Origin: Bacillus sp. SD075
GTDB lineage: Bacteria; Bacillota; Bacilli; Bacillales; DSM-1321
DNA: 64,000 nt
Assembly (NCBI RefSeq): GCF_017355165.1
Contig: NZ_JADILK010000006.1
Coordinates: 124,001 to 188,000, forward strand
Direction of reading: 5' to 3'
Both the position numbers and the translations under genes were made by a program. Below are positions 47,497-55,605 of this stretch, piece after piece. Position 1 is the stretch's first letter. Each line of letters starts with the position of its first letter. The notes under the pieces are model-generated. The model was not told the DNA's origin. It made no database searches and saw only the letters and a list, made by a program, of their open reading frames with translations.

Positions 47497-48697
47497 AAAT
47501 AATTCGCTGATATCTCGGAAGCCCATCATGTGTTGGAACAAACATCTCACCCTGAATTATAGGAGAGGCATATTCCTTAAATTCTTTCAACATTGTACAT
47601 TTATCAGAATTATACCAATCAATTGGTAAAAACCGTTCTTTGCCCGCTACTTCTGACAATTCAACTGATTTATAAGTGATATGATAATCCTCTTTTACCT
47701 TTTCTCTCTCTAATGCCACCATAACTCCATTGTACTCCATTTGAGCAAGAATCCACGCTTGTTTACCTGCTTCATACGCTTCGTTTACATCCGTTTTTGA
47801 AGCAAACATCATACTGCTTCTTTGCCAAATGCTTGGTTCAATGCATCGTGTTTGGATTCCTGACTCTGTTTCAATAACTTCTTTTAGGAATGAGGAAACA
47901 CCGCCTAATTTCGGACGCCCTAAAACATCTTCTTTGATGTTGCTTCCTCCAACAAGATTCCCGTTTGTATCTTTAATTCCTTCAGATACTATAATGATAG
48001 AATTTCTCTTTTCATTATAAGCTTTAGAAACCATTTCTAGGCATTTTCCCATTTCAAATGGACTTTCAGGTATATAAATGGTTTGCTGACATGGACTTTC
48101 TTCAGTATCAGCTAACGAACATGCTGCAGCCAACCAGCCAGTATGTCTGCCCATTGCCTCTAGAATGGTTATTCTATTGCTTCCAGGATAACTCTCCATA
48201 TCCATTTCAATATCCAAAACACATGTTGCAAGAAATTTCGCCGCACTTCCAAAACCCGGCGAATGATCTGTTCCATTTAAATCATTATCAATAGATTTTG
48301 GCACTCCAATTACTGTTAATTCATATTTCCGAGCTCTAGCGTATTCATCAACCAATTTTGCAACACTCATTGACCCGTTTCCGCCAATATAGAAAAAGTA
48401 TCGAATATTATTCTTTTTTAAAATTCTAATAATTTCTCCGAAATCTTCTGGAGTTAATTTGTATCTCCTGGTTCCTAAAGCTGCACCTGGTGTACGACGC
48501 AAATGATAAAGATCTTTGCTATTCATTTCATGTAACTTTGTGAAAGTTCCATTCAATAGGCCGTGCAACCCACCTACAGCACCGTAAACCTGTCCACTAA
48601 ATTGACTTTTGAGGGCTTCATCAACAATGCCAACAATTGAATTATTAATGACAGCTGTTGGACCTCCAGATTGAACAATCATACAATTTCCATTCAT
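47495..48697 (-). CDS. PFK-family kinase, PPi-PFK-like with ATP-type donor residue
   Basis: 400 residues, phosphofructokinase (PfkA) superfamily. Seen: QSGGPTAVINNS, RRTPGAALGTRR, GGNGSMSVAK (105-114), VPKSIDNDL (132-140), DHSPGFGSAAK, MGRHTGWLAAA and IWQRSSMM. The QSGGPTAVIN start and PKSIDND are typical of the pyrophosphate-type clade, yet the donor-deciding position after GGN is Gly108, as in ATP enzymes, and not Asp. The usual QRGG is QRSS. It would phosphorylate fructose 6-phosphate or a related ketose. It lies directly upstream of iolG where an inositol operon would be expected to need the kinase IolC, so a 5-dehydro-2-deoxygluconate kinase role is a possible alternative. Confidence 0.8.
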   Translation of the reverse strand: MNGNCMIVQSGGPTAVINNSIVGIVDEALKSQFSGQVYGAVGGLHGLLNGTFTKLHEMNSKDLYHLRRTPGAALGTRRYKLTPEDFGEIIRILKKNNIRYFFYIGGNGSMSVAKLVDEYARARKYELTVIGVPKSIDNDLNGTDHSPGFGSAAKFLATCVLDIEMDMESYPGSNRITILEAMGRHTGWLAAACSLADTEESPCQQTIYIPESPFEMGKCLEMVSKAYNEKRNSIIIVSEGIKDTNGNLVGGSNIKEDVLGRPKLGGVSSFLKEVIETESGIQTRCIEPSIWQRSSMMFASKTDVNEAYEAGKQAWILAQMEYNGVMVALEREKVKEDYHITYKSVELSEVAGKERFLPIDWYNSDKCTMLKEFKEYASPIIQGEMFVPTHDGLPRYQRII

Positions 48698-48750
48698 TCT
48701 TGGCCCCCTCTCTTTTGTTAAGTAGCGCCACGATGCGTTTATGTATTTTG

Positions 48751-48766
48751 GTTAAGCGCTTTACTT
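48751..48766. promoter_or_regulatory. LacI-type operator upstream of PFK-type kinase
   Basis: GGTTAAGCGCTTTACT, perfect core, about 54 bases before the start codon. Confidence 0.72.
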
Positions 48767-48908
48767 TCTATAATTACCATTTTATTTAATTATTTAGAAA
48801 AATGCAACTTTTTTATTTTTTTTTTAAGATTATGCCTAAGTAAAAGGGTATCCCGGAGCCTAACGTATTAAAATAAGCTTCGGGAATAATCATTTTTCAC
48901 TTATAAAT

Positions 48909-49928
48909 TCATTTTATAATAGATAAATTATCATTATTGTCTTTTTCTTTTGTTGATTCTCTGACTACAAGTTCCGGCAGCAAAGTAATTCGTGTTTTTT
49001 CCTTATCTCCTTTTATCATTTTAATCATAAGATTCACAACTTCCTGACCCATACGTTGTATTGGCTGGGCTATAGTAGTCAAAGGAGGATCGACGATGCC
49101 TGCGATCATGGTATTATCAAAACCAACAACTGATAATTGATCAGGTACTTTTACATTTTGAGCTTTTGCTGCTTGAATAGCCCCTATTGCTAATAAATCG
49201 TTGCAAGCAAATACGGCAGTCGGAGGCTTTTTGCTTTTTAAAAATTCATTTGTAACTTCTTCTCCTGCAGCTATAGTGGTATCTTTTGCAAATTTGAAAT
49301 CGGGTATTTCTAAACCATTAACTTCCATAGCTTCTTTATATCCTCTTAAACGCTCTCTGTTGCTCCAAACATCACGGGCAATAATACCAATATCTTTATG
49401 TCCTAAATCAATTAAATAAGCTGTGGCTTCAAAACCTCCCATGAAGTCATCCACTGCTACTGCATTTACAGGGAACATTGGAAAATCACGTGCCACTATG
49501 ACAACTGGTAAGTCTTCATTCATTAATTCTTCGACTTGGTTCAACTTTTCAAATCCCGATGCCAAAATAAATCCATCTACACTTTTTTGTTTTAGGAGAG
49601 ATATATATTTATTCTCTTTTTCAATCAAATAGTCAGTATTACATATCACTACATTATAGCCTAACTCATTTGCGCGGTCTTCAATACTTCTGGCTAGCTC
49701 AGAAAAAAAGGGGTTAGCCAAATCAGGAATAAACAACCCAACGGTTTTAGTCTGCTTACCCATCAATGCAGATGCGATGAGACTGGGCTGATAGTTTAAT
49801 TCTTCCATCACTTTATACACTTTTCTTTTTGTCTTTTCACTAATTCTTCCATTTTTATTAATTACTTTTGATACTGTGGCTATTGATACATTTGCTTCTT
49901 TTGCAACATCGTAAATTGTAATTTTCAT
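48909..49928 (-). CDS. LacI-family transcriptional regulator
   Basis: 339 residues. Seen: N-terminal HTH (ITIYDVAKEANVSIATVSKVIN, residues 3-24), the hinge helix YQPSLIASALMGKQ, and a ribose-binding-protein-like sensor domain (TVGLFIPDLANPFFSEL, AVDDFMGGFEATAYLIDLGH, FACNDLLAIGA, SVVGFDNTMIAGIVDPPLTT). LacI-family proteins bind symmetrical sites centred on CG, and many such sites with AAGCGCTT surround this island. It follows the dehydrogenase at 49986 by 57 bases on the same strand, downstream of an operator, so it probably represses its own transcript. The inducer is unknown, likely a sugar or cyclitol. Confidence 0.92.
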   Translation of the reverse strand: MKITIYDVAKEANVSIATVSKVINKNGRISEKTKRKVYKVMEELNYQPSLIASALMGKQTKTVGLFIPDLANPFFSELARSIEDRANELGYNVVICNTDYLIEKENKYISLLKQKSVDGFILASGFEKLNQVEELMNEDLPVVIVARDFPMFPVNAVAVDDFMGGFEATAYLIDLGHKDIGIIARDVWSNRERLRGYKEAMEVNGLEIPDFKFAKDTTIAAGEEVTNEFLKSKKPPTAVFACNDLLAIGAIQAAKAQNVKVPDQLSVVGFDNTMIAGIVDPPLTTIAQPIQRMGQEVVNLMIKMIKGDKEKTRITLLPELVVRESTKEKDNNDNLSIIK

Positions 49929-49985
49929 ATCCCACCACCCTTTCTTTTTATATTATTGGCGTTTTATTAAAAAAAGATTTATACT

Positions 49986-50987
49986 TTAAATTTTTGTCAA
50001 ACTAGAATTATTGTAAAGTGATTTGTAGCTTTTTTCAAGAAATCGAGACATTTCAACCGACTGTTCCATATTGTAAATCGGCTTTTCCCCTTCTAAAATG
50101 CAGTCTTGGAAATGTTCAATCTGATTTAGATATTGATCATCTTCAAAAGTTTCTTTAATCGTGACTATTCCATTTTTATCTTTTACAACTAATTTGCCTT
50201 GCTTATCTACAGACAAATCTGGCCGGAAAGAAGAGTTAAGTGTAATCGTTCCAAGCTCTCCTATTATTTCGTATCGATCTAAAAAGGGAAGCTCCATGGA
50301 AGCTGTAATTGTAGCCGTACGTTCCTGCTCATCAATAAGAACACAAGTAGAGGTTAAATCAACACCTGGATTATCTGGACGGACATTTTTTAGACTCCCA
50401 GTCATGGAAACGTTTACCGGCTTAAAGCCAATAATCTGTGTAAGTGCATGAAATCCATAACAGCCCACGTCTCTCATTGCCCCTCCCCCAAGGTCTGGGT
50501 TTAATCTAATATCATTTTCATCGGGGAGCATCCAGGAAAAGTGTGCCTTTAAATGACGATATTCACCTATTATTTCACTTTCTAGAAGTTCTTTGACACG
50601 CTTATGTTGCTTATGGAATTGGTACATGAAAGCTTCCATCAGTATTACATTACTCGATTCAGCAACTTTTTTCATATTATTCATTTCTTTTTCAGTTAGT
50701 GCTGCCGGCTTTTCGAGTAATACATGTTTTCCTTTTTCCATTGCTTTTATTGCCCATTCAGCATGAAGAGAGTTCGGGAGAGGAATATAGACAGCATGAA
50801 TATGATCATCATTTATTAATTCTTCGTAACTAGTAAATACATTCTGGATTTGAAATCGCTTTGCTTTTTGAGGCGTCTTAGTAGCAATTCCCTTTACTAT
50901 TGCTCGGCTTGATCGGCGTAGAGCCGGAACCACTTCATCAAAAGCGATGTTTGCTGCACTCATAATTCCCCAGTTAACCATTTCCAT
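49986..50987 (-). CDS. Gfo/Idh/MocA sugar dehydrogenase, D-xylose dehydrogenase-like
   Basis: 333 residues. Seen: WGIMSAANIAFDEVVPALRRS, LPNSLHAEWAIKAMEKGKHVLLEKPAAL (catalytic K), MEAFMYQFHKQHKRVKELL and the pattern DLGGGAMRDVGCYGFHAL. These mark the dimeric dihydrodiol/NADP-D-xylose dehydrogenase group, distinct from the IolG copies. It likely oxidises an aldose to its lactone. ATG 50987 is preferred, eight bases after GGAGG; the two upstream in-frame ATGs lie before or within that site. First gene of a two-gene unit with lacI. Confidence 0.82.
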   Translation of the reverse strand: MEMVNWGIMSAANIAFDEVVPALRRSSRAIVKGIATKTPQKAKRFQIQNVFTSYEELINDDHIHAVYIPLPNSLHAEWAIKAMEKGKHVLLEKPAALTEKEMNNMKKVAESSNVILMEAFMYQFHKQHKRVKELLESEIIGEYRHLKAHFSWMLPDENDIRLNPDLGGGAMRDVGCYGFHALTQIIGFKPVNVSMTGSLKNVRPDNPGVDLTSTCVLIDEQERTATITASMELPFLDRYEIIGELGTITLNSSFRPDLSVDKQGKLVVKDKNGIVTIKETFEDDQYLNQIEHFQDCILEGEKPIYNMEQSVEMSRFLEKSYKSLYNNSSLTKI

Positions 50988-51059
50988 TAATGTTTCCTCC
51001 ATTTTCAATAAGTTTATCTTGCATTACTTGAAAACATAAAATATGATATAGTTACAAAA

Positions 51060-51075
51060 AGTTAAGCGCTTTCCT
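51060..51075. promoter_or_regulatory. LacI-type operator upstream of idh-lacI
   Basis: AGTTAAGCGCTTTCCT, perfect core, about 73 bases before the dehydrogenase start. It probably provides autoregulation. Confidence 0.72.
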
Positions 51076-51169
51076 ATGATTATAAACGTTTTTATGATTT
51101 TTTCAAATTTTATTTTAAGTTTTCTAACTCTTGAAGGCGTTTGTACTATTAGTAAACTAGTTTATTTTT

Positions 51170-51190
51170 CAATATAAGATTCTTATATTG
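51170..51190. repeat. Palindrome in the idh/gabD spacer
   Basis: CAATATAAGA-T-TCTTATATTG: perfect 10-bp arms around one base. It could be an operator for another regulator or a small terminator. Confidence 0.5.
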
Positions 51191-51235
51191 TTAACCCGAA
51201 AACTGCTGAAAAACTATGTATCTCATTCTTTTATT

Positions 51236-51265
51236 TGACGTTTTTGCTTGAATAGTCTGATAATG
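51236..51265 (+). promoter_or_regulatory. Probable sigma-A promoter of gabD-like gene
   Basis: TTGACG, 18 bases, GATAAT (or 17 bases, TGATAA), ending 50 bases before ATG 51315. Confidence 0.55.
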
Positions 51266-51314
51266 GGAGTAGTTGATACTGGTCAACACACTAAAAAAGG
51301 AGAGGTAAATTATT

Positions 51315-52739
51315 ATGAAGACTTGGAAAATGTATATCGATGGCCAATGGATTGAGACGGAAAAAACAATTGAAGTCAAAAACCCAGCTACACAAGAAGT
51401 GATTGCTACTGTTCCTGATGGTGGTGCCGAAGAAGGTAAAAGAGCGGCAGATGCTGCAGCTGATGCGTTTAAAACCTGGTCTAAGAAAACTGCTGGTGAG
51501 CGCTCTGAATTATTGATGAAATGGTTTCATCTTGTTGATGAGAACAAGGAAGAAATTGGCCGTGTCATGACTGAAGAACAAGGGAAACCTTTACAGGAAG
51601 CCATTGGTGAAGTTAATTATGCTAATAGTTTTATTTCCTGGTATGCTGAAGAAGGCAAAAGAATTTATGGAGAAACGATTCCTTCGTCCCATCAGAGTAA
51701 GCGCTTACTCGTTATAAAGCAGCCAGTTGGTGTTGTAGCTGCTGTTACTCCTTGGAATTTTCCAGCTGCCATGATTACACGAAAAGTAGCTCCAGCTTTA
51801 GCAGCCGGTTGCACAGTGATTGTTAAGCCAGCCAAGCTGACACCACTTACAGCCCTTAAACTTGTTGAATTGGCTCATAAGGCTGGCATTCCTAAAGGAG
51901 TAATCAATGTTGTAACAGGCGATTCAAGAACAATAGTAGGTGCTTGGATGGATGATAGTCGAGTTCGTAAAGTAACTTTCACAGGATCAACTGAAATTGG
52001 GAAAGTTTTAATGAAACAAGCTGCGGATACAATGAAGAAAGTTTCTCTTGAACTTGGTGGCCACGCACCATATATTGTGACTCAAAATGCAGATATTGAA
52101 AAAGCTGCTAAAGGATTAATAGGTTCAAAATTCCGTAATGCCGGCCAGACCTGTGTATGTGCTAATCGCGTTTTTGTTCACGAATCGATTGAAAAAGAGT
52201 TTACAGAAGTCTTTAAAAATGAAGTAAGTAAGTTGAAGATCGGTAACGGGTTGGAAAAAGGTGTCGAGATCGGTCCTCTGATTGATGCTGATGCAGTAGA
52301 CAAAGTAAAAGCTCAGCTTGAAGATGCTAAGAGCAAAGGTGCTGTCCTAGAATTAGGTGGCGAAGAATTAGCAAATTCTATTGGGCATTTCATTACACCA
52401 GCTGTCCTTACAAATGTAACAGATGATATGGAGTGCATGTTTGAAGAGACTTTTGGCCCTCTTGCTCCAATTACAACTTATAGTACAACTGAAGAAGTTA
52501 TTGAGCGTGCTAACAATACTCCTTTCGGCCTTGCTGCATACATTTTCTCCGAAAATATTTCAGAGGCTGTTGAAATTTCCGAAGGTCTTGAATATGGAAT
52601 CATAGGATTAAATGATGGACTTCCTTCTGTTGCACAAGCACCATTTGGCGGCTTTAAAGAAAGTGGCCTTGGTCGCGAAGGTGGTCATTGGGGATTGGAA
52701 GAATTCCTAGAGCTTAAATATATATCTCTTGGTCTTTGA
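51315..52739 (+). CDS. gabD: Succinate-semialdehyde dehydrogenase-like aldehyde dehydrogenase
   Basis: 474 residues. Seen: VTPWNFPAAMITRKVAPALAAG, VTFTGSTEIGK, general base Glu246 in SLELGGHAP, nucleophile Cys280 in NAGQTCVCANR and EETFGPLAP near the C-terminus, the GabD pattern. It oxidises a small semialdehyde to the acid with NAD(P). Position 174 (KPAKLTP) carries Lys where NAD-preferring relatives often have Glu, perhaps favouring NADP. In the island it could handle an aldehyde released by sugar or cyclitol breakdown in place of IolA; its usual substrate is succinate semialdehyde. A perfect 16-bp operator-like palindrome lies inside the gene. Confidence 0.88.
   Translation: MKTWKMYIDGQWIETEKTIEVKNPATQEVIATVPDGGAEEGKRAADAAADAFKTWSKKTAGERSELLMKWFHLVDENKEEIGRVMTEEQGKPLQEAIGEVNYANSFISWYAEEGKRIYGETIPSSHQSKRLLVIKQPVGVVAAVTPWNFPAAMITRKVAPALAAGCTVIVKPAKLTPLTALKLVELAHKAGIPKGVINVVTGDSRTIVGAWMDDSRVRKVTFTGSTEIGKVLMKQAADTMKKVSLELGGHAPYIVTQNADIEKAAKGLIGSKFRNAGQTCVCANRVFVHESIEKEFTEVFKNEVSKLKIGNGLEKGVEIGPLIDADAVDKVKAQLEDAKSKGAVLELGGEELANSIGHFITPAVLTNVTDDMECMFEETFGPLAPITTYSTTEEVIERANNTPFGLAAYIFSENISEAVEISEGLEYGIIGLNDGLPSVAQAPFGGFKESGLGREGGHWGLEEFLELKYISLGL
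51695..51710. promoter_or_regulatory. Operator-like perfect palindrome inside gabD-like gene
   Basis: GAGTAAGCGCTTACTC is a perfect 16-base palindrome with the AAGCGCTT core, about 380 bases into the coding sequence. It could be a roadblock or auxiliary looping site. Confidence 0.5.
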
Positions 52740-52749
52740 TAAGTTTTTT

Positions 52750-52779
52750 AAAGCGCATTCCCGGTTTGGGATGCGCTTT
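52750..52779 (+). terminator. Rho-independent terminator after gabD-like gene
   Basis: AAAGCGCATTCCC...GGGATGCGCTTT with one bulged base, followed by TT. Confidence 0.85.
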
Positions 52780-53442
52780 TTGGAGTAATAGCACAATAAA
52801 ATCTCTTTTATATTTTTCTTTTCATTATCTAACTGTAGTCATAAAAAACTCTTGATTCTCCTAAAAGTGGGAACCCCGCACAAAACCCAACAGCTAATTA
52901 ATTGGACGATCTTCAGCTTCTTTCCAACCTACTCACCCTTAGGTGGCAAGTGGGTGAAAGACCTCATTCCGCATATCATGTCGTAGAATGAAAATGCTGT
53001 CCGTATTCGCTCTTAACCCCTGATATATAAGGACATGCGCAATTTTTCTCGATGCATTCGTTCAAACATTCCCATGATATTGATCATAAAGTTCTGCACC
53101 GGTAGCAAGCGCATTCTCGTCGACTTATGATTTTCCGTTGATGGGCACATTCCGTATCTTTTCAGATTTTCTAGACCCAACTGAAGCGAAGCACCCTCCC
53201 CCCGTTTTATTAGGAAGTCTTAAATAGCACGCTGATCTTTTTAGAAAAATTCGAAACTTTCGTTTTATTTAACATGATCTTTTTCCTGATTATAGGTGTT
53301 TAATATTCATGTGGTTCTATAAGAAAACGAACCTTCATTAAGAATCGAGTGCGTTTATCAGTACATACTAGGCATGTATAATATGTACCCTCCTTTCCGT
53401 TAGACTAATTGTAGAGTTGACACAAACTGTGACGTAGTTTCA
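52780..53442 (-). other. Gene-free stretch with a possible decayed frame
   Basis: On the minus strand a run of about 55 codons near 53010-53190 reads QLGLENLKRYGMCPSTENHKSTR...MGMFERMHREKLRMSLYIRG without a convincing start. I do not recognise it. Nothing else is supported. Confidence 0.3.
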
Positions 53443-53676
53443 TTAATATAATGGTTGTGGGTTCTGACAAGGTGGAAATCCATTTATATCTTGAATCATA
53501 TAAAAATCGTATTGTTTTAAGGCGAATTGTGCTTGATACAAATATTCAATAACAAGTAGCTTTTCACCAGATGTACCACACAAAATACCTGACGTCCCTT
53601 GTCCATTTGCTAATGAAACACCAACAGGTTGACCAATCAAATATCTGATTTTTTGTTGCCAGGGCATAGTCATCAC
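53443..53676 (-). CDS. Small DUF2642-like, spore-coat-associated protein
   Basis: 77 residues. Seen: a core LIGQPVGVSLANGQGTSGILCGTSGEKLLVIEY followed by a strand with YMIQDINGF. This is the layout of short SH3/Sm-like DUF2642 proteins (YuzF and relatives) found in Bacillus spore coats. The ribosome binding site AAGGAGTG precedes the ATG. Compare with the clearer member at 60150. Function unknown. Confidence 0.6.
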   Translation of the reverse strand: MMTMPWQQKIRYLIGQPVGVSLANGQGTSGILCGTSGEKLLVIEYLYQAQFALKQYDFYMIQDINGFPPCQNPQPLY

Positions 53677-54016
53677 TCCTTCAAATACATCTTATTGAAA
53701 TAGAGAAAATGGGTGCCTGTATTGTTTAAATGATGTAACGAAAAAACTTCGCAGTACGAATACACTACGCTTCTTGACAGTAGCTTGAGCAATTAAACCC
53801 CACAAGCCATTGAGGATTTAATTAGGAATACAGCTTAGGATTTAACCTTTTAGCGTCCAAAATATTGACTCAAATCCAGCTCTCTACTAAAAGTAACAAG
53901 CTGGTTAGTTTTAGTTTGAATTGGACTTTTGTGGTAAGTTATTAAAGTAGGATTAAAAGTTAATATCTTTGGGGGAAGTTTTTACTATATTTAAAAAACC
54001 AATAAGGAGAGAGCCA
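53677..54016. other. Intergenic region with IS remnant
   Basis: Contains the solo IS3 end (53776-53878), and otherwise only the probable promoter region of the hydroxyacid dehydrogenase gene. Confidence 0.45.
53776..53878 (+). mobile_element. Solo right end of an IS3-family element
   Basis: About 100 bases nearly identical to 29446-29548: the last transposase codons (CCCCACAAGCCATTGA...), then TTTTAGCGTCCAAAATATTG and ACTCAAATCCA. The rest of this copy is gone. Confidence 0.85.
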
Positions 54017-54979
54017 ATGAGAGGTACACAAAAACCAAGCATTCTTGTATTTAGTCCTATTCAGACAGAGGTTGAAGCTTATGCTGATTGTATCCGCAAT
54101 AATGGGTTTTTATCGGTGAAGGCAGCGAAAACTTTGAGGGAAGCAGAAGAATATTTACCGGATACTGAAGTTATTTTGGGATGGAATTTCCCTACACAAT
54201 TACTATGTAAACCAATTGCCTCATCTGTTCGCTGGTTTCAGTCAATGGGAGCCGGAGTCAATGATTTGATTGCAGACAAATCGATACCTAATAACATTAT
54301 ATTAACTCGAATTATTGACCAATTTGGAGCTTACATATCAGAATATGTATTTTCGTTTCTATTGCAAATAGTGAAAGACGGTCCTCGAATGAAACAATCA
54401 CAAATGGAGCGGAGGTGGGATCCTTTCATTTCTGAAACCCTAAAGGGGAAAACAATCGGGGTGGCTGGACTTGGATCGATTGGCACTGAACTTGTACGTA
54501 AAGCTCGAGCATTTGATATGAATGTGCATGGATTAAGCTTTAGTGGAAAACAAGCAACACTAGTGGATCTCCACTTTACTCCAGATCAATGGGGGGAATT
54601 TGTAAAAGATCTAGATTATTTGGTCCTAACCCTTCCTTTAACGGATTCCACTTATCATATCATTAACCAGGACCTTCTTATGGCGATGAAATCCAACGCT
54701 TACCTTATCAACGTTGGCCGTGGAGCATTGATAGATGAAAGTGATTTAATCTCTGTCATGCGAGCAGGGCATCTTCAAGGAGCAGTCCTCGATGTATTTG
54801 AGACAGAACCGTTGCCAAAAGAACATAATTTCTGGTCAATGCCGAATGTGTTTGTCACTTCTCATCTGTCAGGACCAAGTACGATTAACGAAGTGAGCAA
54901 CTTTTTTATAGAAAATTTAAGGAGATTTTTAAGTGAACAACCATTAAATGGATTGGTAGATCGGAATCGAGGGTATTAA
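54017..54979 (+). CDS. D-2-hydroxyacid dehydrogenase family protein
   Basis: 320 residues. Seen: substrate-domain WFQSMGAGVNDLI, Rossmann motif TIGVAGLGSIGTELVRKARAF, LVLTLPLTDSTYHIIN, LINVGRGALIDESDL (catalytic Arg), VLDVFETEPLP (Glu) and FVTSHLSGP (His). It reduces a 2-ketoacid or oxidises a 2-hydroxyacid with NAD(P). ATG 54017 lies seven bases after AAGGAG; the earlier in-frame TTG has weaker support. It is transcribed alone, with a hairpin at 55029. Substrate unknown; glyoxylate or hydroxypyruvate-type acids are typical. Confidence 0.87.
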   Translation: MRGTQKPSILVFSPIQTEVEAYADCIRNNGFLSVKAAKTLREAEEYLPDTEVILGWNFPTQLLCKPIASSVRWFQSMGAGVNDLIADKSIPNNIILTRIIDQFGAYISEYVFSFLLQIVKDGPRMKQSQMERRWDPFISETLKGKTIGVAGLGSIGTELVRKARAFDMNVHGLSFSGKQATLVDLHFTPDQWGEFVKDLDYLVLTLPLTDSTYHIINQDLLMAMKSNAYLINVGRGALIDESDLISVMRAGHLQGAVLDVFETEPLPKEHNFWSMPNVFVTSHLSGPSTINEVSNFFIENLRRFLSEQPLNGLVDRNRGY

Positions 54980-55605
54980 ACCATATAATACTTATTGCTA
55001 TTTGCTTTCAAGACATATATATTGAAACAGCCGCATTTTTCAACGGAGGAATGCGGCTTTCAAAATAAAGGTGAATAATGGATAGTTTAGTTTTATATTT
55101 ACGAAACAATTTGTACAGCGAATAGCACATCCCGACGCTGGTCCCGGTAGGTCCCAAAAATTCCACTGAGTGTTTCAGTAATAGGACACCAATAAAAAAA
55201 TTTACTATATCTCGTTTAGGGTTTAATGGCTGGAATAGAAATCCAGTTCATTTACCATAGCCTTAACTTACATTTACCCGCCTACAAAAAGCTTTTTATT
55301 GAAATGTTTATTAAGTTCCGTTTGTAGCGTTCCGATCAGTTCAGATCGAGTTTTTTTGGCCATATATTCCTTCCGGTATAAGGCCAGCATGGTAACGGCT
55401 GTTAAGTTTTTTGAATAGATATCCACTTTGTCTCTCTCTCTTCCCCTCATCACTCACAATGAGGAAGTCAATAGCTGCTCCAAAGTTAGGAAAGATTCTC
55501 CTCGCAAGCCTTTTGTAACCTTTAGCTGTTTTCTCATGGAGCGATAGCGAAGAACTCCTGTCGCTTTATTTCCCCAAAAAATCCGCAGCATTACTCAGTT
55601 TACTC
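54980..55605 (-). other. Gene-free stretch with decayed minus-strand frame
   Basis: Beyond the terminator, the minus strand has a readable run of about 50 codons around 55280-55430 (DIYSKNLTAVTMLALYRKEYMAKKTRSELIGTL...) and another near 55500-55590, but stops separate them. Unrecognised; probably a pseudogene next to gerAC. Confidence 0.35.
55029..55058 (+). terminator. Terminator after hydroxyacid dehydrogenase
   Basis: AGCCGCATT ... AATGCGGCT, a 9-bp stem with a 12-base loop, followed by TTTC. Confidence 0.7.

Larger units (their letters stand above)
50988..51314. other. Divergent control region between idh-lacI and gabD
   Basis: Holds an operator (51060), a palindrome (51170-51190), a promoter-like TTGACG...GATAAT for gabD and the GGAGAGG ribosome binding site. 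No gene. Confidence 0.6.

Noticed and set aside
12238-51075. The AAGCGCTT sites as CcpA cre sites
   Set aside because: cre sites need TG and CA near the ends (TGNAANCGNTNNCA); most sites here have GG or GA and CC or CT instead. A few could still be weak cre sites.
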